In this document: piece after piece, positions 54,257-63,974 of the stretch
How the letters are laid out: every line of letters starts with the position of its first letter
How positions within the stretch are numbered: the stretch's first letter is position 1
Source of the DNA: Nocardia blacklockiae
GTDB taxonomy: Bacteria > Actinomycetota > Actinomycetes > Mycobacteriales > Mycobacteriaceae
Reading direction: 5' to 3'
DNA: 64,000 bases
NCBI RefSeq assembly: GCF_015477355.1
Contig: NZ_JADLRJ010000009.1
Location: 62,001-126,000 of the forward strand
Translations under genes and position numbers: made by a program
Notes under the pieces: generated by a model
What the model was told of the DNA's origin: nothing
The model's database searches: none
The model's input: the letters and a program-made list of their open reading frames with translations, nothing else

Positions 54257-54847
54257 ATGGGCCAGTTTCATTTCGATCCCGACTCCTACGCCGAACTGAT
54301 GGCCGCGGAGGTCCCCGCCTACGCGCGCCTGCAGGCCGCGGTGCGCGACGCGACCATCGGGGTGAGCCGGGTCGGCCGGATTCTGGACCTGGGCACCGGC
54401 ACGGGCGTGACGGCACGCGGCGTGCTGCAGGTGCATGCCGGGGCGACGCTGGTCGGCGTCGACGCGAGCGCGCCGATGCTCGAGCGGGCCCGCGCGGCAC
54501 TGCCCGTGGACGCTGAACTGCGGGTGGGCCGCCTGCAGGACCCGCTGCCGCCCGGCCCGTTCGAGCTGGTGGTCTCGACGCTGGCGGTGCACCACCTCGA
54601 CGGTCCCGGCAAGGCCGACCTGTTCCGTCGCGTGGCTCGCGAACTGGTGCCCGGCGGGCGATTCGTCCTGGGGGACTTGGTGATTCCCGACGACCCCGCC
54701 GACGCCGTCACTCCCATCGATGGCGACTACGACACTCCCAGCACCGCCGCTGAGCAGGCGCGGTGGCTGCACGAGGCGGGCTTCACGGTCGAGACCGCCT
54801 GGGAGTACAAGGATCTCGCGGTGTTCGTAGGCGACCTGCGAAACTGA
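54257..54847 (+). CDS. class I SAM-dependent methyltransferase
   Basis: This 196-residue protein has motif I ILDLGTGTGVTARGV, an acidic residue in LVGVDASAPML, and STLAVHHLDG and ARELVPGGRFVLGD downstream, all standard for methyltransferase type 11/25. ATG 54257 is used; a TTG one codon earlier is possible. It is a lone gene with no partner, and the substrate is unknown. Confidence 0.85.
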   Translation: MGQFHFDPDSYAELMAAEVPAYARLQAAVRDATIGVSRVGRILDLGTGTGVTARGVLQVHAGATLVGVDASAPMLERARAALPVDAELRVGRLQDPLPPGPFELVVSTLAVHHLDGPGKADLFRRVARELVPGGRFVLGDLVIPDDPADAVTPIDGDYDTPSTAAEQARWLHEAGFTVETAWEYKDLAVFVGDLRN

Positions 54848-54910
54848 CGCGGGCCGGGCTCCGACGCGGGCCGGGCTCCACAGCGGCCGGGCTCCACTGC
54901 GGCCGGTTCC
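54846..54910. repeat. short G+C-rich tandem repeat, about four units
   Basis: Two exact 17-base copies of GACGCGGGCCGGGCTCC (54846-54862, 54863-54879) are followed by degenerate units of 16 and 15 bases. It overlaps the last bases of the methyltransferase gene and lies before the GT39-like gene. Confidence 0.7.
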
Positions 54911-54952
54911 CGGTGCGGAACGGCGGCACGTGTGGTGTGGCAGGGTTGCCAG

Positions 54953-56380
54953 ATGTACTACGTCGCGGTGATCTTCGCGGTGGTGCTGGTGGCCGTGGCG
55001 GGCCGGTACGGCTATCACCGCGACGAGTTGTATTTTCTGGCCGCCGGGCGGCATCTGGACTGGGGATACCCCGATCAGCCGCCGCTCGTGCCCGCGCTCG
55101 CCCGTGTCATGTCGGCGATCGACCCTGATTCGCTTGTGCTCCTGCGATTCCCGGCAGTCGTGGCGGCGACGGTCGTGGTGCTCGTCACCGGTCTGATGGC
55201 GCGGGAATTGGGTGGCGGGCGGTTGGCAGGTGGGCTGGCGGCCGGTGCGGCGGCGATCTCGACCCTGGTTGTCGCGACCGGTCATCTGTTGAGCACCACC
55301 ACGTTCGATCTGGCGCTGTGGTCCTCGATCGTGCTGCTGGTGGTGCGGCTCGCCGGTGGGAGAGCGGATCGACGGTTGTGGCTCGCCGTCGGTGTGCTCG
55401 TCGGGCTCGGGCTGCAGACCAAGGCGCTGCTGGTGATCCCGGTGCTCGCGCTGGTTGCCGCCCTGCTTCTCATGGGGCCGCGAAAGGTGTTCGCTACCAG
55501 ATATTTTCCGCTCGGAGTGGTGTTGGCCGCGCTGACCTGGCTGCCGTACCTGTGGTGGCAGGCGCGCAACGGGTGGCCGCAATGGGAGTTGAGTCGAGCG
55601 ATCGCGGGCGGGTCGTCGGGGACGTCGAATTCGCGAGGTGAGTTCGTGGCCTTGCAGTTCGTGCTGATCGGGCTGTTCCTGGTGCCGCTGTGGGGGTTCG
55701 GGTGGTGGCGGTTGTGGCGCGACCGGCGTTACCGCGCCTTCCCGGTCGCCTACGTGCTGTTGTTCGCGGTGTACCTGGTTCTCGGCGGCAAGGCCTACTA
55801 CCTGGGCGGGATGTATCGGGTGCTGCTGGCGGCCGGGTCGGTGCCGCTGGCCGGGTTGGTGAGTCGGCACCGGAAGGCTTGGGCCGCAGTGGTTCCCGTG
55901 GCTATGGTGCAGGCGGCGGTGTCGGTGGTGGTGTTTCTCCCGGTGCTTCCGGTTGCCACGTTGTCCGAGTCTCCCGTTCCGGCAATCAATTACGATGTCG
56001 GTGAAACCGTGGGCTGGCCGGAGTTCGTGCGTCAGGTCGCCGCTGCCCGCCACCGCGACGCCTCGGACGCGCCGATCCTCACTGCCAATTACGGCGAGGC
56101 CGGGGCCATCGAACGCTTCGGTGCCCCATACGATTTGCCCACCCCGCACAGCGGCCACAATGCCTACTGGTGGTGGGGTCCGCCACCCGCCGCCGTCCCC
56201 GTGCTGACCGTCGGCATCCCACGCGACGAGCTCGAATCCCTCTGCGCGGACCTACATTTCGTCGCCAACCTCGACAACGGCCTGAACATCGCCAACGACG
56301 AACAACACGCCCCACTCTTCACCTGCACACCTCGCTCCTCATGGCAGCAGCTCTGGCCCCGACTACGCCGATCGGGTTGA
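54953..56380 (+). CDS. GT39/ArnT-like membrane glycosyltransferase
   Basis: This 475-residue polytopic protein begins MYYVAVIFAVVLVAVAGRYG and has the family acidic motif YHRDELYFLAAGRHLDWGYP near residues 21-40, where PMT/ArnT enzymes carry catalytic acidic residues. Many helices follow. It would move a sugar from a polyprenyl phosphate to a lipid or protein outside the cell. ATG 54953 is preferred to GTG 54932. No sugar-synthesis genes are adjacent. Confidence 0.82.
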   Translation: MYYVAVIFAVVLVAVAGRYGYHRDELYFLAAGRHLDWGYPDQPPLVPALARVMSAIDPDSLVLLRFPAVVAATVVVLVTGLMARELGGGRLAGGLAAGAAAISTLVVATGHLLSTTTFDLALWSSIVLLVVRLAGGRADRRLWLAVGVLVGLGLQTKALLVIPVLALVAALLLMGPRKVFATRYFPLGVVLAALTWLPYLWWQARNGWPQWELSRAIAGGSSGTSNSRGEFVALQFVLIGLFLVPLWGFGWWRLWRDRRYRAFPVAYVLLFAVYLVLGGKAYYLGGMYRVLLAAGSVPLAGLVSRHRKAWAAVVPVAMVQAAVSVVVFLPVLPVATLSESPVPAINYDVGETVGWPEFVRQVAAARHRDASDAPILTANYGEAGAIERFGAPYDLPTPHSGHNAYWWWGPPPAAVPVLTVGIPRDELESLCADLHFVANLDNGLNIANDEQHAPLFTCTPRSSWQQLWPRLRRSG

Positions 56381-56433
56381 TGCGGCGTTGCGAAGCGCGC
56401 CGCTGCCCGCCGGAGTACCGCGTCGGCCTCGGG

Positions 56434-57219
56434 TCAGGGACGCAGGCGGGCGAGGACTTCGTCGTGGAGCGCGCTGTTGGTGGCCACGGCGCTGCCGCCG
56501 TGCGGGCCGGGAGTGCCGTCGAGGGCGGTAAAACTGCCGCCGGCCTCGCGGATCAGGACGTCCAGGGGCGCCAGGTCCCACAGCGAGACCTCGGGTTCGG
56601 TGGCGATGTCGACCGCGCCCTCGGCGAGCAGGCAGTAGCCGAAGAAGTCGCCGTAGCCGCGGGTGCGCCACACGGTGTCGGTCAGATCGATCAGCTGGTC
56701 GCGCAGGCCGAGGTCGCGCCAGCCGGAGAGACTGGAGATGGCCAGGCTGGCGGCACCGAGTTCGCGGACCGCCGACACCGCGATCGCCTTCGGCGGCTCG
56801 GCCTCGAACCGGGTCCACGCGCCGGAACCCGTTGCCGCCCACCACCGCCGGGCCAGCGCGGGGGCGCTCACCACACCCACCACCGGGACGCCGTCCGCGA
56901 GCAGCGCGATCAGCGACGCCCAGACCGGCACCCCGCGCACGAAGTTCTTGGTGCCGTCGATCGGGTCGAGCACCCACTGCCGTCCGGTGAACTCGGCGTC
57001 GCCGCCGAACTCCTCGCCGAGTACGGCATCGCCGGGACGTGCGCGCTCGAGTTCGGCGCGCAGCGCGCGCTCCACCGCCAGATCCGCGTCCGAGACCGGC
57101 GTCAGGTCCGGCTTGCTGTCGACCTTCAGATCCAAGGCGCCGAAGCGGGCGCGGGTGATCGCGTCGGCCGCGTCGGCCAAGCGCAGGGCGAGCTCGAGGT
57201 CCGCGGAATGGTCGGTCAC
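56434..57219 (-). CDS. hisN: histidinol-phosphatase HisN (inositol monophosphatase family)
   Basis: This 261-residue protein closely resembles mycobacterial His[21 protein letters not shown], then [20 protein letters not shown] with the metal-binding DPIDGT motif, and [19 protein letters not shown]. It would dephosphorylate histidinol phosphate in histidine synthesis. GTG 57217-57219 gives the expected length. It lies 17 bases behind the SDR gene on the same strand. Confidence 0.9.
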   Translation of the reverse strand: MTDHSADLELALRLADAADAITRARFGALDLKVDSKPDLTPVSDADLAVERALRAELERARPGDAVLGEEFGGDAEFTGRQWVLDPIDGTKNFVRGVPVWASLIALLADGVPVVGVVSAPALARRWWAATGSGAWTRFEAEPPKAIAVSAVRELGAASLAISSLSGWRDLGLRDQLIDLTDTVWRTRGYGDFFGYCLLAEGAVDIATEPEVSLWDLAPLDVLIREAGGSFTALDGTPGPHGGSAVATNSALHDEVLARLRP

Positions 57220-57236
57220 GCGGCACACGTTAGCCG

Positions 57237-58043
57237 TTACCGCGGGATCTCCCAGACCGCGGGCCAGTCCTTGCCGCGGAAGGCGGCGTCGATGCCGCCG
57301 TCGCAGAACACCACCGAGCCGACGAAGAATCCGGCCTTGTCCGACATCAGGAAGCCCACCAGATCCGCGATCTCCTCGGGTCGCCCGGCCCGGCCGATCG
57401 GGGTGGCGGCGAGGAAGCCTTTCATGCCTTCGCCGATGAGGGCGTCGTCGGTGCCCTCCTGCGTCATCGGCGTATCGATCAGCCCCGGCGCGATGGCATT
57501 GAGCCGGATGCCTTCCTTGATGTACTCGGCCGACCGGGTGCGCGCGTACCAGGCCAGCGCCGCCTTGGTGGCCGGGTAGGCCTGGATCGCGCCGAGATCG
57601 CCGAACGACTCGGCGATCTCGCGCGCCCGCTGTTCCTCCCCGGCCAGGCAGGCCTCGGCGAGCTCGACGGGCCAACCCGGTTGCGTCGTAGTGGAATTCG
57701 ACGACACCAGCACCACCGACGCGCTCCCGGCCGCCCGCAGCAGCGGACGCACGCCCGCGAGGACTTCGATCGCACCGAAGTAATTGACCGACACCACGAG
57801 GCCGCCCGGACGGCCGGTCGCCGCGGCCACCCCGGCGAAGGGCAGGAAACCGTCGAGCCGCCCCTCGCCGAGCCGGGTGATCTCGGCGACCGCGTGCGCG
57901 CGTCCGTCCCGAGTCCCGAGATCGGCGGTCACCTCGGCATCGCGCAGATCCACCCCGATCACCCGATGTCCGGCCTGCTCCAGCTGCGCACACACCGCCG
58001 CCCCGATCCCCGACGCGCTCCCGGTCACAGCGACAGTGCCCAT
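57237..58043 (-). CDS. short-chain dehydrogenase/reductase
   Basis: This 268-residue SDR has the cofactor motif [12 protein letters not shown], the catalytic serine in LVSSNSTT, and YxxxK in [13 protein letters not shown]. It resembles 3-alpha-hydroxysteroid dehydrogenase-type enzymes that often act on sterols. ATG 58041-58043 has GAGGAGG upstream. It precedes hisN but is not part of histidine synthesis, so the link is positional only. Confidence 0.88.
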   Translation of the reverse strand: MGTVAVTGSASGIGAAVCAQLEQAGHRVIGVDLRDAEVTADLGTRDGRAHAVAEITRLGEGRLDGFLPFAGVAAATGRPGGLVVSVNYFGAIEVLAGVRPLLRAAGSASVVLVSSNSTTTQPGWPVELAEACLAGEEQRAREIAESFGDLGAIQAYPATKAALAWYARTRSAEYIKEGIRLNAIAPGLIDTPMTQEGTDDALIGEGMKGFLAATPIGRAGRPEEIADLVGFLMSDKAGFFVGSVVFCDGGIDAAFRGKDWPAVWEIPR

Positions 58044-58174
58044 CACACCCTCCTCATCGACGGCCGAACCGCCATCACACCACGCCCACCCGCCGCCCTG
58101 CGACACCGTGTCCGGTCAGCGGGTGCCACGCTTGCGACGCCCGCGCAGGCGCGCTACTCCGTGCGCATGGCGCT

Positions 58175-58762
58175 TCAGGCGGCGACCCGGGCCGCGGCCA
58201 ATGCGCTTGCCCACCACTGCAACTGGTCGAGCATCGCGGTAGCGGCCTCGGCGGGGCCGGTGGGTTCGGTCAGGTTGCCCTCGGTGTCGAACAGCAGGTA
58301 GTAGCGGGGGAACGAGACGTAGTTGCGGACGGTGTGGGCGTTGAGTTCGTTGAACACCGAGCGCAGATGCTCGATGGCGAGCAGGCCGCCGGTGAGACCG
58401 CTGTAGCCGACGAAGCCGATCGCCTTCCGATCCCACTGCGTGAAGTGCCAGTCGATGGCGGTCTTCAACGACGCCGGGTAACTGCGGTTGATGTCCGGAG
58501 TCACGATCACGACGGCGTCGGCCCGGTCGAGACTCTCGGTGAGACCGGCCATCCCCGCCGGACGGATCGGATTCGGCTCGATCATCGGCGAGGTCGCGGG
58601 CAGCGCCAGCGGCAGCTCCGCGTCGGCGAGATCGACCACGTCGACCTCGAAACCGCCGTGCTCGCGGGCCCGCTCGGCGAACCAGTTCGCCACCACCGGG
58701 CCGAACCGCCCGTCGCGAACGCTGGCGATGATCACGGCGAGCCGCAGGGTGTTGTCGGACAT
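58175..58762 (-). CDS. NAD(P)H-dependent FMN reductase
   Basis: This 195-residue flavodoxin-like protein reads LRLAVIIASVRDGRFGPVVA (FMN phosphate loop), VIVTPDINRSYPASLKTAID, and VGYSGLTGGLLAIEHLRSVF. It reduces FMN or a quinone. ATG 58760-58762 has AAGGAGAGGG upstream. The divergent XRE regulator and the dyad between them suggest inducible expression. Confidence 0.88.
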   Translation of the reverse strand: MSDNTLRLAVIIASVRDGRFGPVVANWFAERAREHGGFEVDVVDLADAELPLALPATSPMIEPNPIRPAGMAGLTESLDRADAVVIVTPDINRSYPASLKTAIDWHFTQWDRKAIGFVGYSGLTGGLLAIEHLRSVFNELNAHTVRNYVSFPRYYLLFDTEGNLTEPTGPAEAATAMLDQLQWWASALAAARVAA

Positions 58763-58779
58763 TTCCCTCTCCTTCACAG

Positions 58780-58799
58780 GTCGTATCGCTTGGTACGAC
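58780..58799. promoter_or_regulatory. 20-bp dyad between flavin reductase and XRE genes
   Basis: GTCGTA-TCGCTTGG-TACGAC is a perfect 6+8+6 inverted repeat, 17 bases before the flavin reductase start. It is a likely operator for the divergent XRE protein or for another redox-linked regulator. Confidence 0.55.
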
Positions 58800-58895
58800 T
58801 CTGCTGCCCGCCGCGACGGTGAGGGAGCCCGCTGTGAGGGTGGTAGTGGCAGGGATACCCTTCGGGCCGCCGCCGCTGTTAACGTCGAACAGGCC

Positions 58896-59753
58896 ATGAG
58901 TGACAACGAACTCGGCCTGTTCCTGCGCACCCGGCGCGAGGCCGTGACACCCGCCGAGGTCGGGCTCGCACCCGGCGCGCGTCGACGCACCCCGGGCCTG
59001 CGCCGCGCCGAACTGGCCACCCTGGCCGGAGTCAGCGTCGAGTACCTGATCCGCCTGGAACAGGGTCGCGACCGTCACCCGTCCTCGGCCGTCCTGTCCG
59101 CGCTCGCCGACGCCCTGCGCATGACACCCAGCCAGCGCGTGCACCTGTACCGCCTGGTCAAAGGCGCTGACCCGGGATTCCACTGCTTGGGCGGCGCCAC
59201 CCCGAACCGTGTGGTGCGCCCGGCCGTGCAAGCCGTGCTCGACCAACTCGAACCCGCGCCCGCCGCCGTGCTCAACCGGCTCGGCGAGGTGCTGGCCTGC
59301 ACCGACGGCTACCACCGGGTGATGGGCCCGCTCGGCCTGCTCGACGGCGGCCTGCCCGCCAGCATTCCGCGCTACCTGTTCACCGACGAGCGGGCCCGCA
59401 CCGCCTACCCGGACTGGGAGCACTGGGCCGACAAGGCCGTCGCGAACCTCAAAGAGGGCCCGTTCCAATCGGATCCGCAGGTCGCCGCCTTGGTCGAAGA
59501 GTTGACCGTCACCGTCGGCGCGGAGTTCACCGGCCGCATGGAGCGCGTTCCGGGCTTCGCCGACGCCAACGGCATCGCCCGCCTGAACCACCCGGAAGCG
59601 GGTTCCCTGCGCTTCGCCTACGAGCGCCTGGACCTGTCCGCCGACGACGATCAGCACATCCTGATCAGCCTCCCCGCCGACGACGCCACCGCCGCCGCCC
59701 TGGACACGCTGATCGGCCGCCGCCCGGGAGGATTGCGGGCGGTCTCCGGCTGA
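58896..59753 (+). CDS. XRE-family regulator, MmyB-like
   Basis: This 285-residue protein has an N-terminal helix-turn-helix (RTPGLRRAELATLAGVSVEY, then LIRLEQGRDRHPSSAVLSAL) and a PAS-like MmyB ligand-binding domain (PAAVLNRLGEVLACTDGYHR, NHPEAGSLRFAYERLDLSAD). Such proteins often control a neighbouring oxidoreductase. ATG 58896 lacks a clear ribosome site. It probably regulates the divergent FMN reductase. Confidence 0.87.
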   Translation: MSDNELGLFLRTRREAVTPAEVGLAPGARRRTPGLRRAELATLAGVSVEYLIRLEQGRDRHPSSAVLSALADALRMTPSQRVHLYRLVKGADPGFHCLGGATPNRVVRPAVQAVLDQLEPAPAAVLNRLGEVLACTDGYHRVMGPLGLLDGGLPASIPRYLFTDERARTAYPDWEHWADKAVANLKEGPFQSDPQVAALVEELTVTVGAEFTGRMERVPGFADANGIARLNHPEAGSLRFAYERLDLSADDDQHILISLPADDATAAALDTLIGRRPGGLRAVSG

Positions 59754-59892
59754 CCGCCGCGCGCCGCCCTGACCTGCGCGTCGCCTGCGTCCTACGCGAG
59801 TCCCGCACCGCGCCGGGCGAGTTCGCGCGCCACATCCGCGCTGACCTCGGCGTATTTCGCGCCGCTGAGCGCGACCGGTAGATTGGACAATC

Positions 59893-61011
59893 GTGCATCC
59901 TGACGTTTCCGCTGATCTCGCCGAACTCGACACCACCCTGAAGACCGTCGAGTCGGTGCTCGACGTCGACGAGCTGCGACGCCGGATCGACGAACTCGAG
60001 CACCAGGCCGCCGACCCGGACCTGTGGAACGACCAGGAGCACGCGCAGAGGGTCACCAGCGAACTGTCGCACTCCCAGGGCGAACTGCGGCGCGTCACCG
60101 AACTGCGCCAGCGCCTCGAGGACCTGCCGGTGCTCTACGAACTCGCCGAGGGCGAGGAGGGCGAGGCCCGCACCGCCGCCCTCGCCGAGGCCGACGCCGA
60201 ACGCGCCGCCCTGCACACCGACGTGGAGGCGATGGAGGTCCGCACCCTGCTGTCGGGCGAATACGACAAGCGCGAGGCGCTGGTCAACATCCGTTCCGGC
60301 GCCGGCGGTGTCGACGCCGCCGACTGGGCCCAGATGCTGATGCGCATGTACGTGCGCTGGGCGGAGCGGCACAAGTACCCGGTCGAGCTGTACGACACGT
60401 CCTACGCCGAAGAGGCCGGGATCAAGAGCGCGACCTTCGCGGTCAAGGTGCCCTATGCCTACGGCACGCTGTCGGTGGAGATGGGCACGCACCGCCTGGT
60501 CCGCATCAGCCCGTTCGACAACCAGGGCCGCCGCCAGACCTCCTTCGCCGAGGTCGAGGTGCTGCCCGTGGTGGAGACCACCGACCACATCGACATTCCC
60601 GAGGGCGACATCCGCGTCGACGTCTACCGCTCGTCTGGCCCCGGCGGCCAGAGCGTCAACACCACCGACTCCGCGGTCCGGATCACCCACCTCCCGACCG
60701 GCATCGTCGTCACCTGTCAGAACGAGAAGTCGCAGCTGCAGAACAAGATCTCGGCGATGCGCGTGCTGCAGGCCAAGCTGCTCGAGCGCAAACGCCTGGA
60801 GGAGCGCGCGGAGATGGACGCGCTCAAGACCACCGAGGGCGCGTCGTGGGGCAACCAGATGCGCTCCTACGTGCTGCACCCGTACCAGATGGTCAAGGAT
60901 CTGCGCACCAACTACGAGGTGAACAACCCCACCGCCGTCCTCGACGGGGATATCGACGGTTTCATCGAGGAGGGCATCCGCTGGCGGATGCGCCAGGGGG
61001 ACGAACAGTAG
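59893..61011 (+). CDS. prfB: peptide chain release factor 2
   Basis: RF2 of 372 residues ends translation at UGA and UAA. The codon-recognition motif SPF is at residues 206-208 and GGQ at 251-253 ([16 protein letters not shown]). GTG 59893 is the start. There is no in-frame UGA or frameshift site near the N-terminus, so the programmed frameshift known in E. coli prfB is absent, as in other actinobacteria. It begins the prfB-MscS-ftsE-ftsX core block. Confidence 0.95.
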   Translation: MHPDVSADLAELDTTLKTVESVLDVDELRRRIDELEHQAADPDLWNDQEHAQRVTSELSHSQGELRRVTELRQRLEDLPVLYELAEGEEGEARTAALAEADAERAALHTDVEAMEVRTLLSGEYDKREALVNIRSGAGGVDAADWAQMLMRMYVRWAERHKYPVELYDTSYAEEAGIKSATFAVKVPYAYGTLSVEMGTHRLVRISPFDNQGRRQTSFAEVEVLPVVETTDHIDIPEGDIRVDVYRSSGPGGQSVNTTDSAVRITHLPTGIVVTCQNEKSQLQNKISAMRVLQAKLLERKRLEERAEMDALKTTEGASWGNQMRSYVLHPYQMVKDLRTNYEVNNPTAVLDGDIDGFIEEGIRWRMRQGDEQ

Positions 61012-61155
61012 CGCCGGAATTTCCACGGACCGCGCTATCACGGCGCAATCACGACGTTTCGAGCCGCGCGAACACCGTAGTAGCCTGTCTGGCGTGTATT
61101 TCGGTGGCAGCGTGATTCGTGGCGGTTTCCGGTGCACGCCGGAGAGGACGGACGG

Positions 61156-62007
61156 ATGATCACGAATCTCGCCGCCGGCTCGGACATCACCAGCTGGTTG
61201 CGCAGCAGCGGTCTGGAGATCGTGCTGCTGGTCGTGGGCGCGATGCTGTTCAGCCGGTTCGCGACGTTCGTGCGCGACCGGATCACCCGGCGCATCGACG
61301 CCGGTTTCCAGAGCAGCGATTCGCTGGTGCGCTCGGAGGCGGCCAAGCACCGGCACGCGCTGGCGCAGGTCGTCACCTGGGTGCTGCTGTCGGTCGTCTA
61401 CTTCCTGGTGGCGCTGTCGGTGTTGCAGCGCTTCGGGTTTCCGCTCACCGGCCTGGTCGCGCCGGCCGCTGTGATCGGTGCCGCCGTAGGTTTCGGTGCC
61501 CAGCGCATCGTGCAGGACCTGCTGGCCGGATTCTTCCTGATCACCGAGCGGCAGTACGGATTCGGCGATGTGGTGAGCATCGCGGTCACCGGGCAGACGG
61601 TGCCCGCGGAGGGTACGGTCGAGGACGTCACGTTGCGGATCACCACCCTGCGCAACGTCGACGGCGAGGTGATCACGGTGCCCAACGGCCAGATCGTGAA
61701 AGTGACCAACCTGTCCAAGGATTGGGCGCGCGCCGCGATCGACGTGCCGGTGCCGGCCACCGCCGACATCACCAGGGTCAACGAGATCCTGCACGAGGTG
61801 GGCACGAAGGCCTTCCAGGACCGCCGGCTCAAGACGCTGCTGCTCGACGAGCCGACGGTGATGGGCCTCGAGGATCTCACGGTCGACCAGATGAACATCA
61901 GAATGGTTGCCAGAACTTTGCCAGGTAAGCAATTCGAGGTCGGGCGGGAGCTGCGGGTGCGGGTGGCCGCGGCCCTGCGCCGGGAGGGTATGAGTGAAAC
62001 CGCGTAA
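61156..62007 (+). CDS. MscS-type mechanosensitive channel
   Basis: This 283-residue protein has three membrane helices at the N-terminus and the MscS TM3/beta domain (VAPAAVIGAAVGFGAQRIVQ, DLLAGFFLITERQYGFGDVV, NVDGEVITVPNGQIVKVTNL). It releases ions under osmotic downshock. ATG 61156 has GGAGAGG upstream; a GTG at 61132 is possible. In M. tuberculosis a similar gene (Rv3104c) lies between prfB and ftsE. Confidence 0.87.
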   Translation: MITNLAAGSDITSWLRSSGLEIVLLVVGAMLFSRFATFVRDRITRRIDAGFQSSDSLVRSEAAKHRHALAQVVTWVLLSVVYFLVALSVLQRFGFPLTGLVAPAAVIGAAVGFGAQRIVQDLLAGFFLITERQYGFGDVVSIAVTGQTVPAEGTVEDVTLRITTLRNVDGEVITVPNGQIVKVTNLSKDWARAAIDVPVPATADITRVNEILHEVGTKAFQDRRLKTLLLDEPTVMGLEDLTVDQMNIRMVARTLPGKQFEVGRELRVRVAAALRREGMSETA

Positions 62008-62152
62008 GTCCACCGCGATCCTCGTCACCGTCTGGGTCGCGACGTTCGTCCTGTACGTGTTCGTCAAGCCGGCTACTCCGGAGCACCCCGAGTTCACGCC
62101 GATCGCGAATACCATTCCGAAATCGGTCGTTTCGTCGTCCACCGAGCACTGA
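61994..62152 (+). CDS. 52-residue single-pass membrane protein
   Basis: This small frame starts with GTG 61994 behind GGAGGG (7-base spacing) and overlaps the MscS gene by 14 bases in another frame. The product has one helix (STAILVTVWVATFVLYVFVK) and a proline-rich tail (PATPEHPEFTPIANTIPKSV). A proline-rich protein gene (Rv3103c) is in the same slot in M. tuberculosis, so it is probably real and co-expressed with the channel. Confidence 0.7.
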   Translation: MKPRKSTAILVTVWVATFVLYVFVKPATPEHPEFTPIANTIPKSVVSSSTEH

Positions 62153-62194
62153 CGCGAATGTGACACCGCGCGGGAATGCCGGTTCTTCGCTGGC

Positions 62195-62200
62195 TACACT
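62195..62200 (+). promoter_or_regulatory. -10 box (TACACT) for leaderless ftsE message
   Basis: TACACT ends 8 bases before the ftsE GTG, the spacing seen in leaderless actinobacterial genes. There is no ribosome site before the GTG. A -35 box is not obvious. Confidence 0.45.
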
Positions 62201-62208
62201 GGCTGCTC

Positions 62209-62898
62209 GTGATAACCCTGCGGAACGTCACCAAGTCCTTCCCGACCTCCACCAGGCCGGCGTTGGACAATGTGTCCGTCGAGATCGACAAGGGCGAGTT
62301 CGTCTTCATCATCGGGCCATCCGGTTCGGGCAAGTCGACGTTCATGCAGTTACTGCTCAAGGATGTGAAGCCGACCTCCGGTGAGGTGCACGTCGCCGAT
62401 TTCCGCGTCGACCGGCTGCCCGGCCGCCGGGTGCCCAAGCTGCGCCAGCGCCTCGGGTGCGTGTTCCAGGATTTCCGGCTGCTGCAGCAGAAGACGGTGG
62501 AGCAGAACGTGGCCTTCGCCCTGGAGGTGATCGGCAAGAACCGCAAGTTCATCCAGCGCGCGGTCCCGGAGGCGCTGGATCTGGTGGGCCTGTCGGGCAA
62601 GGCCGACCGGCTGCCCAGTGAGCTGTCCGGCGGCGAACAGCAGCGGGTCGCGATCGCGCGGGCGTTCGTGAACCGGCCGCTGGTGCTGCTGGCCGACGAG
62701 CCCACCGGCAACCTCGACCCGGAGACCAGTCAGGACATCATGATGCTGCTGGAACGCATCAACCGCGTCGGCACCACGGTGCTGATGGCCACCCACGACA
62801 ACCACATCGTCGACGCCATGCGCCGGCGGGTGGTCGAGCTGGATCGCGGCCGCCTGGTGCGCGACGAGGCGACCGGCGTGTACGGGGTGGGCCGGTAA
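62209..62898 (+). CDS. ftsE: cell-division ABC ATPase FtsE
   Basis: FtsE of 229 residues closely matches the mycobacterial protein. Walker A is GPSGSGKST (residues 36-44), the Q loop is [10 protein letters not shown], the signature is [15 protein letters not shown], and Walker B is [15 protein letters not shown]. With FtsX it controls peptidoglycan hydrolysis at the septum. GTG 62209 is chosen because the length matches and a TACACT box suits a leaderless message. ftsX overlaps it by one base. Confidence 0.95.
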   Translation: MITLRNVTKSFPTSTRPALDNVSVEIDKGEFVFIIGPSGSGKSTFMQLLLKDVKPTSGEVHVADFRVDRLPGRRVPKLRQRLGCVFQDFRLLQQKTVEQNVAFALEVIGKNRKFIQRAVPEALDLVGLSGKADRLPSELSGGEQQRVAIARAFVNRPLVLLADEPTGNLDPETSQDIMMLLERINRVGTTVLMATHDNHIVDAMRRRVVELDRGRLVRDEATGVYGVGR

Positions 62899-63803
62899 TG
62901 CGCGCGAGCTTCCTGTTCGGCGAGGTCTTCAACGGCCTGCGCCGCAACGTGACCATGACCATCGCGATGATTCTCACCACCGCGGTCTCGCTGACCATGC
63001 TCGGCGGCGGCCTGCTGGCGGTGCGGATGGCCGACAAGACCGAGCAGTACTTCCTGGACCGGCTCGAGGTCCGGCTGTACATGACCGACGAGGTGTCCGC
63101 AGGCGACCAGGACTGCTCCAAGGATCCGTGCCGGACGCTGATGGCCGACCTGAAGCAGACCTCCGGCGTGGTGTCGGTGCAGTACCTGAGCCGCGAGGAC
63201 GCGATCCGCGAGGCCAAGGAGAAGACCTTCAAGGACCAGCCCGAGCTGGCGGCCTACGTCAGCGAGTCGCCGCTGCCGGCCTCGCTGCGGGTGAAGATGC
63301 AGGACGCGGGGGAGTACCCGCGCATCTTCCAGGAGTTCCAGGGTCGCGAGGGCGTCGGTTTCGTCCGCAACGACAAGGATATCGTCGACCGGTTGGTGAG
63401 CCTGTTCGATGGCCTGCGCAACGCGGCGTTCGGCCTGGCGGTGCTGCAGGCGCTGGCGGCGCTGCTGCTGATCGCGAACATGGTGCAGATCGCGGCGTTC
63501 ACCCGCCGCACCGAGGTCGGCATCATGCGCCTGGTCGGCGCCACCCGCTGGTACACCCAGCTGCCGTTCCTGCTGGAGGCGGTGGCGGCCGCGCTGGCCG
63601 GCTCGGTGCTCGCGGTGATCGGCCTGCTCATCGCCCGCCCCCTGGTCATCGACCGGGCGCTCGGTGACCTGTTCGCCTCCAAGGTCTTTCCCCGCCTCAC
63701 CGGCGACGACATCGCGATGGTCGTGATGACGATCGTTCCGGTGGGCATCGTGTTCGCGGCGCTGACGGCCTACGGGACACTGCGGTACTACGTGCGGGAG
63801 TGA
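62898..63803 (+). CDS. ftsX: cell-division membrane protein FtsX
   Basis: FtsX of 301 residues has a short cytoplasmic start ([20 protein letters not shown]), one helix, a large extracellular domain (about residues 45-165) with two cysteines (QDCSKDPCRT), and three further helices ending near LTAYGTLRYYVRE. The extracellular domain activates cell-wall hydrolases. The ATG overlaps the ftsE TAA by one base, so expression is coupled. Confidence 0.95.
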   Translation: MRASFLFGEVFNGLRRNVTMTIAMILTTAVSLTMLGGGLLAVRMADKTEQYFLDRLEVRLYMTDEVSAGDQDCSKDPCRTLMADLKQTSGVVSVQYLSREDAIREAKEKTFKDQPELAAYVSESPLPASLRVKMQDAGEYPRIFQEFQGREGVGFVRNDKDIVDRLVSLFDGLRNAAFGLAVLQALAALLLIANMVQIAAFTRRTEVGIMRLVGATRWYTQLPFLLEAVAAALAGSVLAVIGLLIARPLVIDRALGDLFASKVFPRLTGDDIAMVVMTIVPVGIVFAALTAYGTLRYYVRE

Positions 63804-63974
63804 GGCGGGACCTCCGTCCTCCGGAGTGGGGCACAACCTATCCGGGTTGAGGCAGATGACGTAGGTGGCGTGCTGGGATGGCCAATTCGGCTGTAGGGGG
63901 TGCGGGAACGGGTAAAGGGTGCGGGAATTCGCGTGGGGGTCGCGCTGTCGGCGGAGATCCGTAGGATGGCCTGC

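Noticed and set aside
54137-56158. 673-codon minus-strand open frame
   Set aside because: It runs antisense across the methyltransferase and GT39-like genes and reads as His/Gln/Arg-rich noise.
59893-60000. Programmed frameshift in prfB
   Set aside because: The frame is continuous from GTG 59893 with no in-frame UGA near the start.
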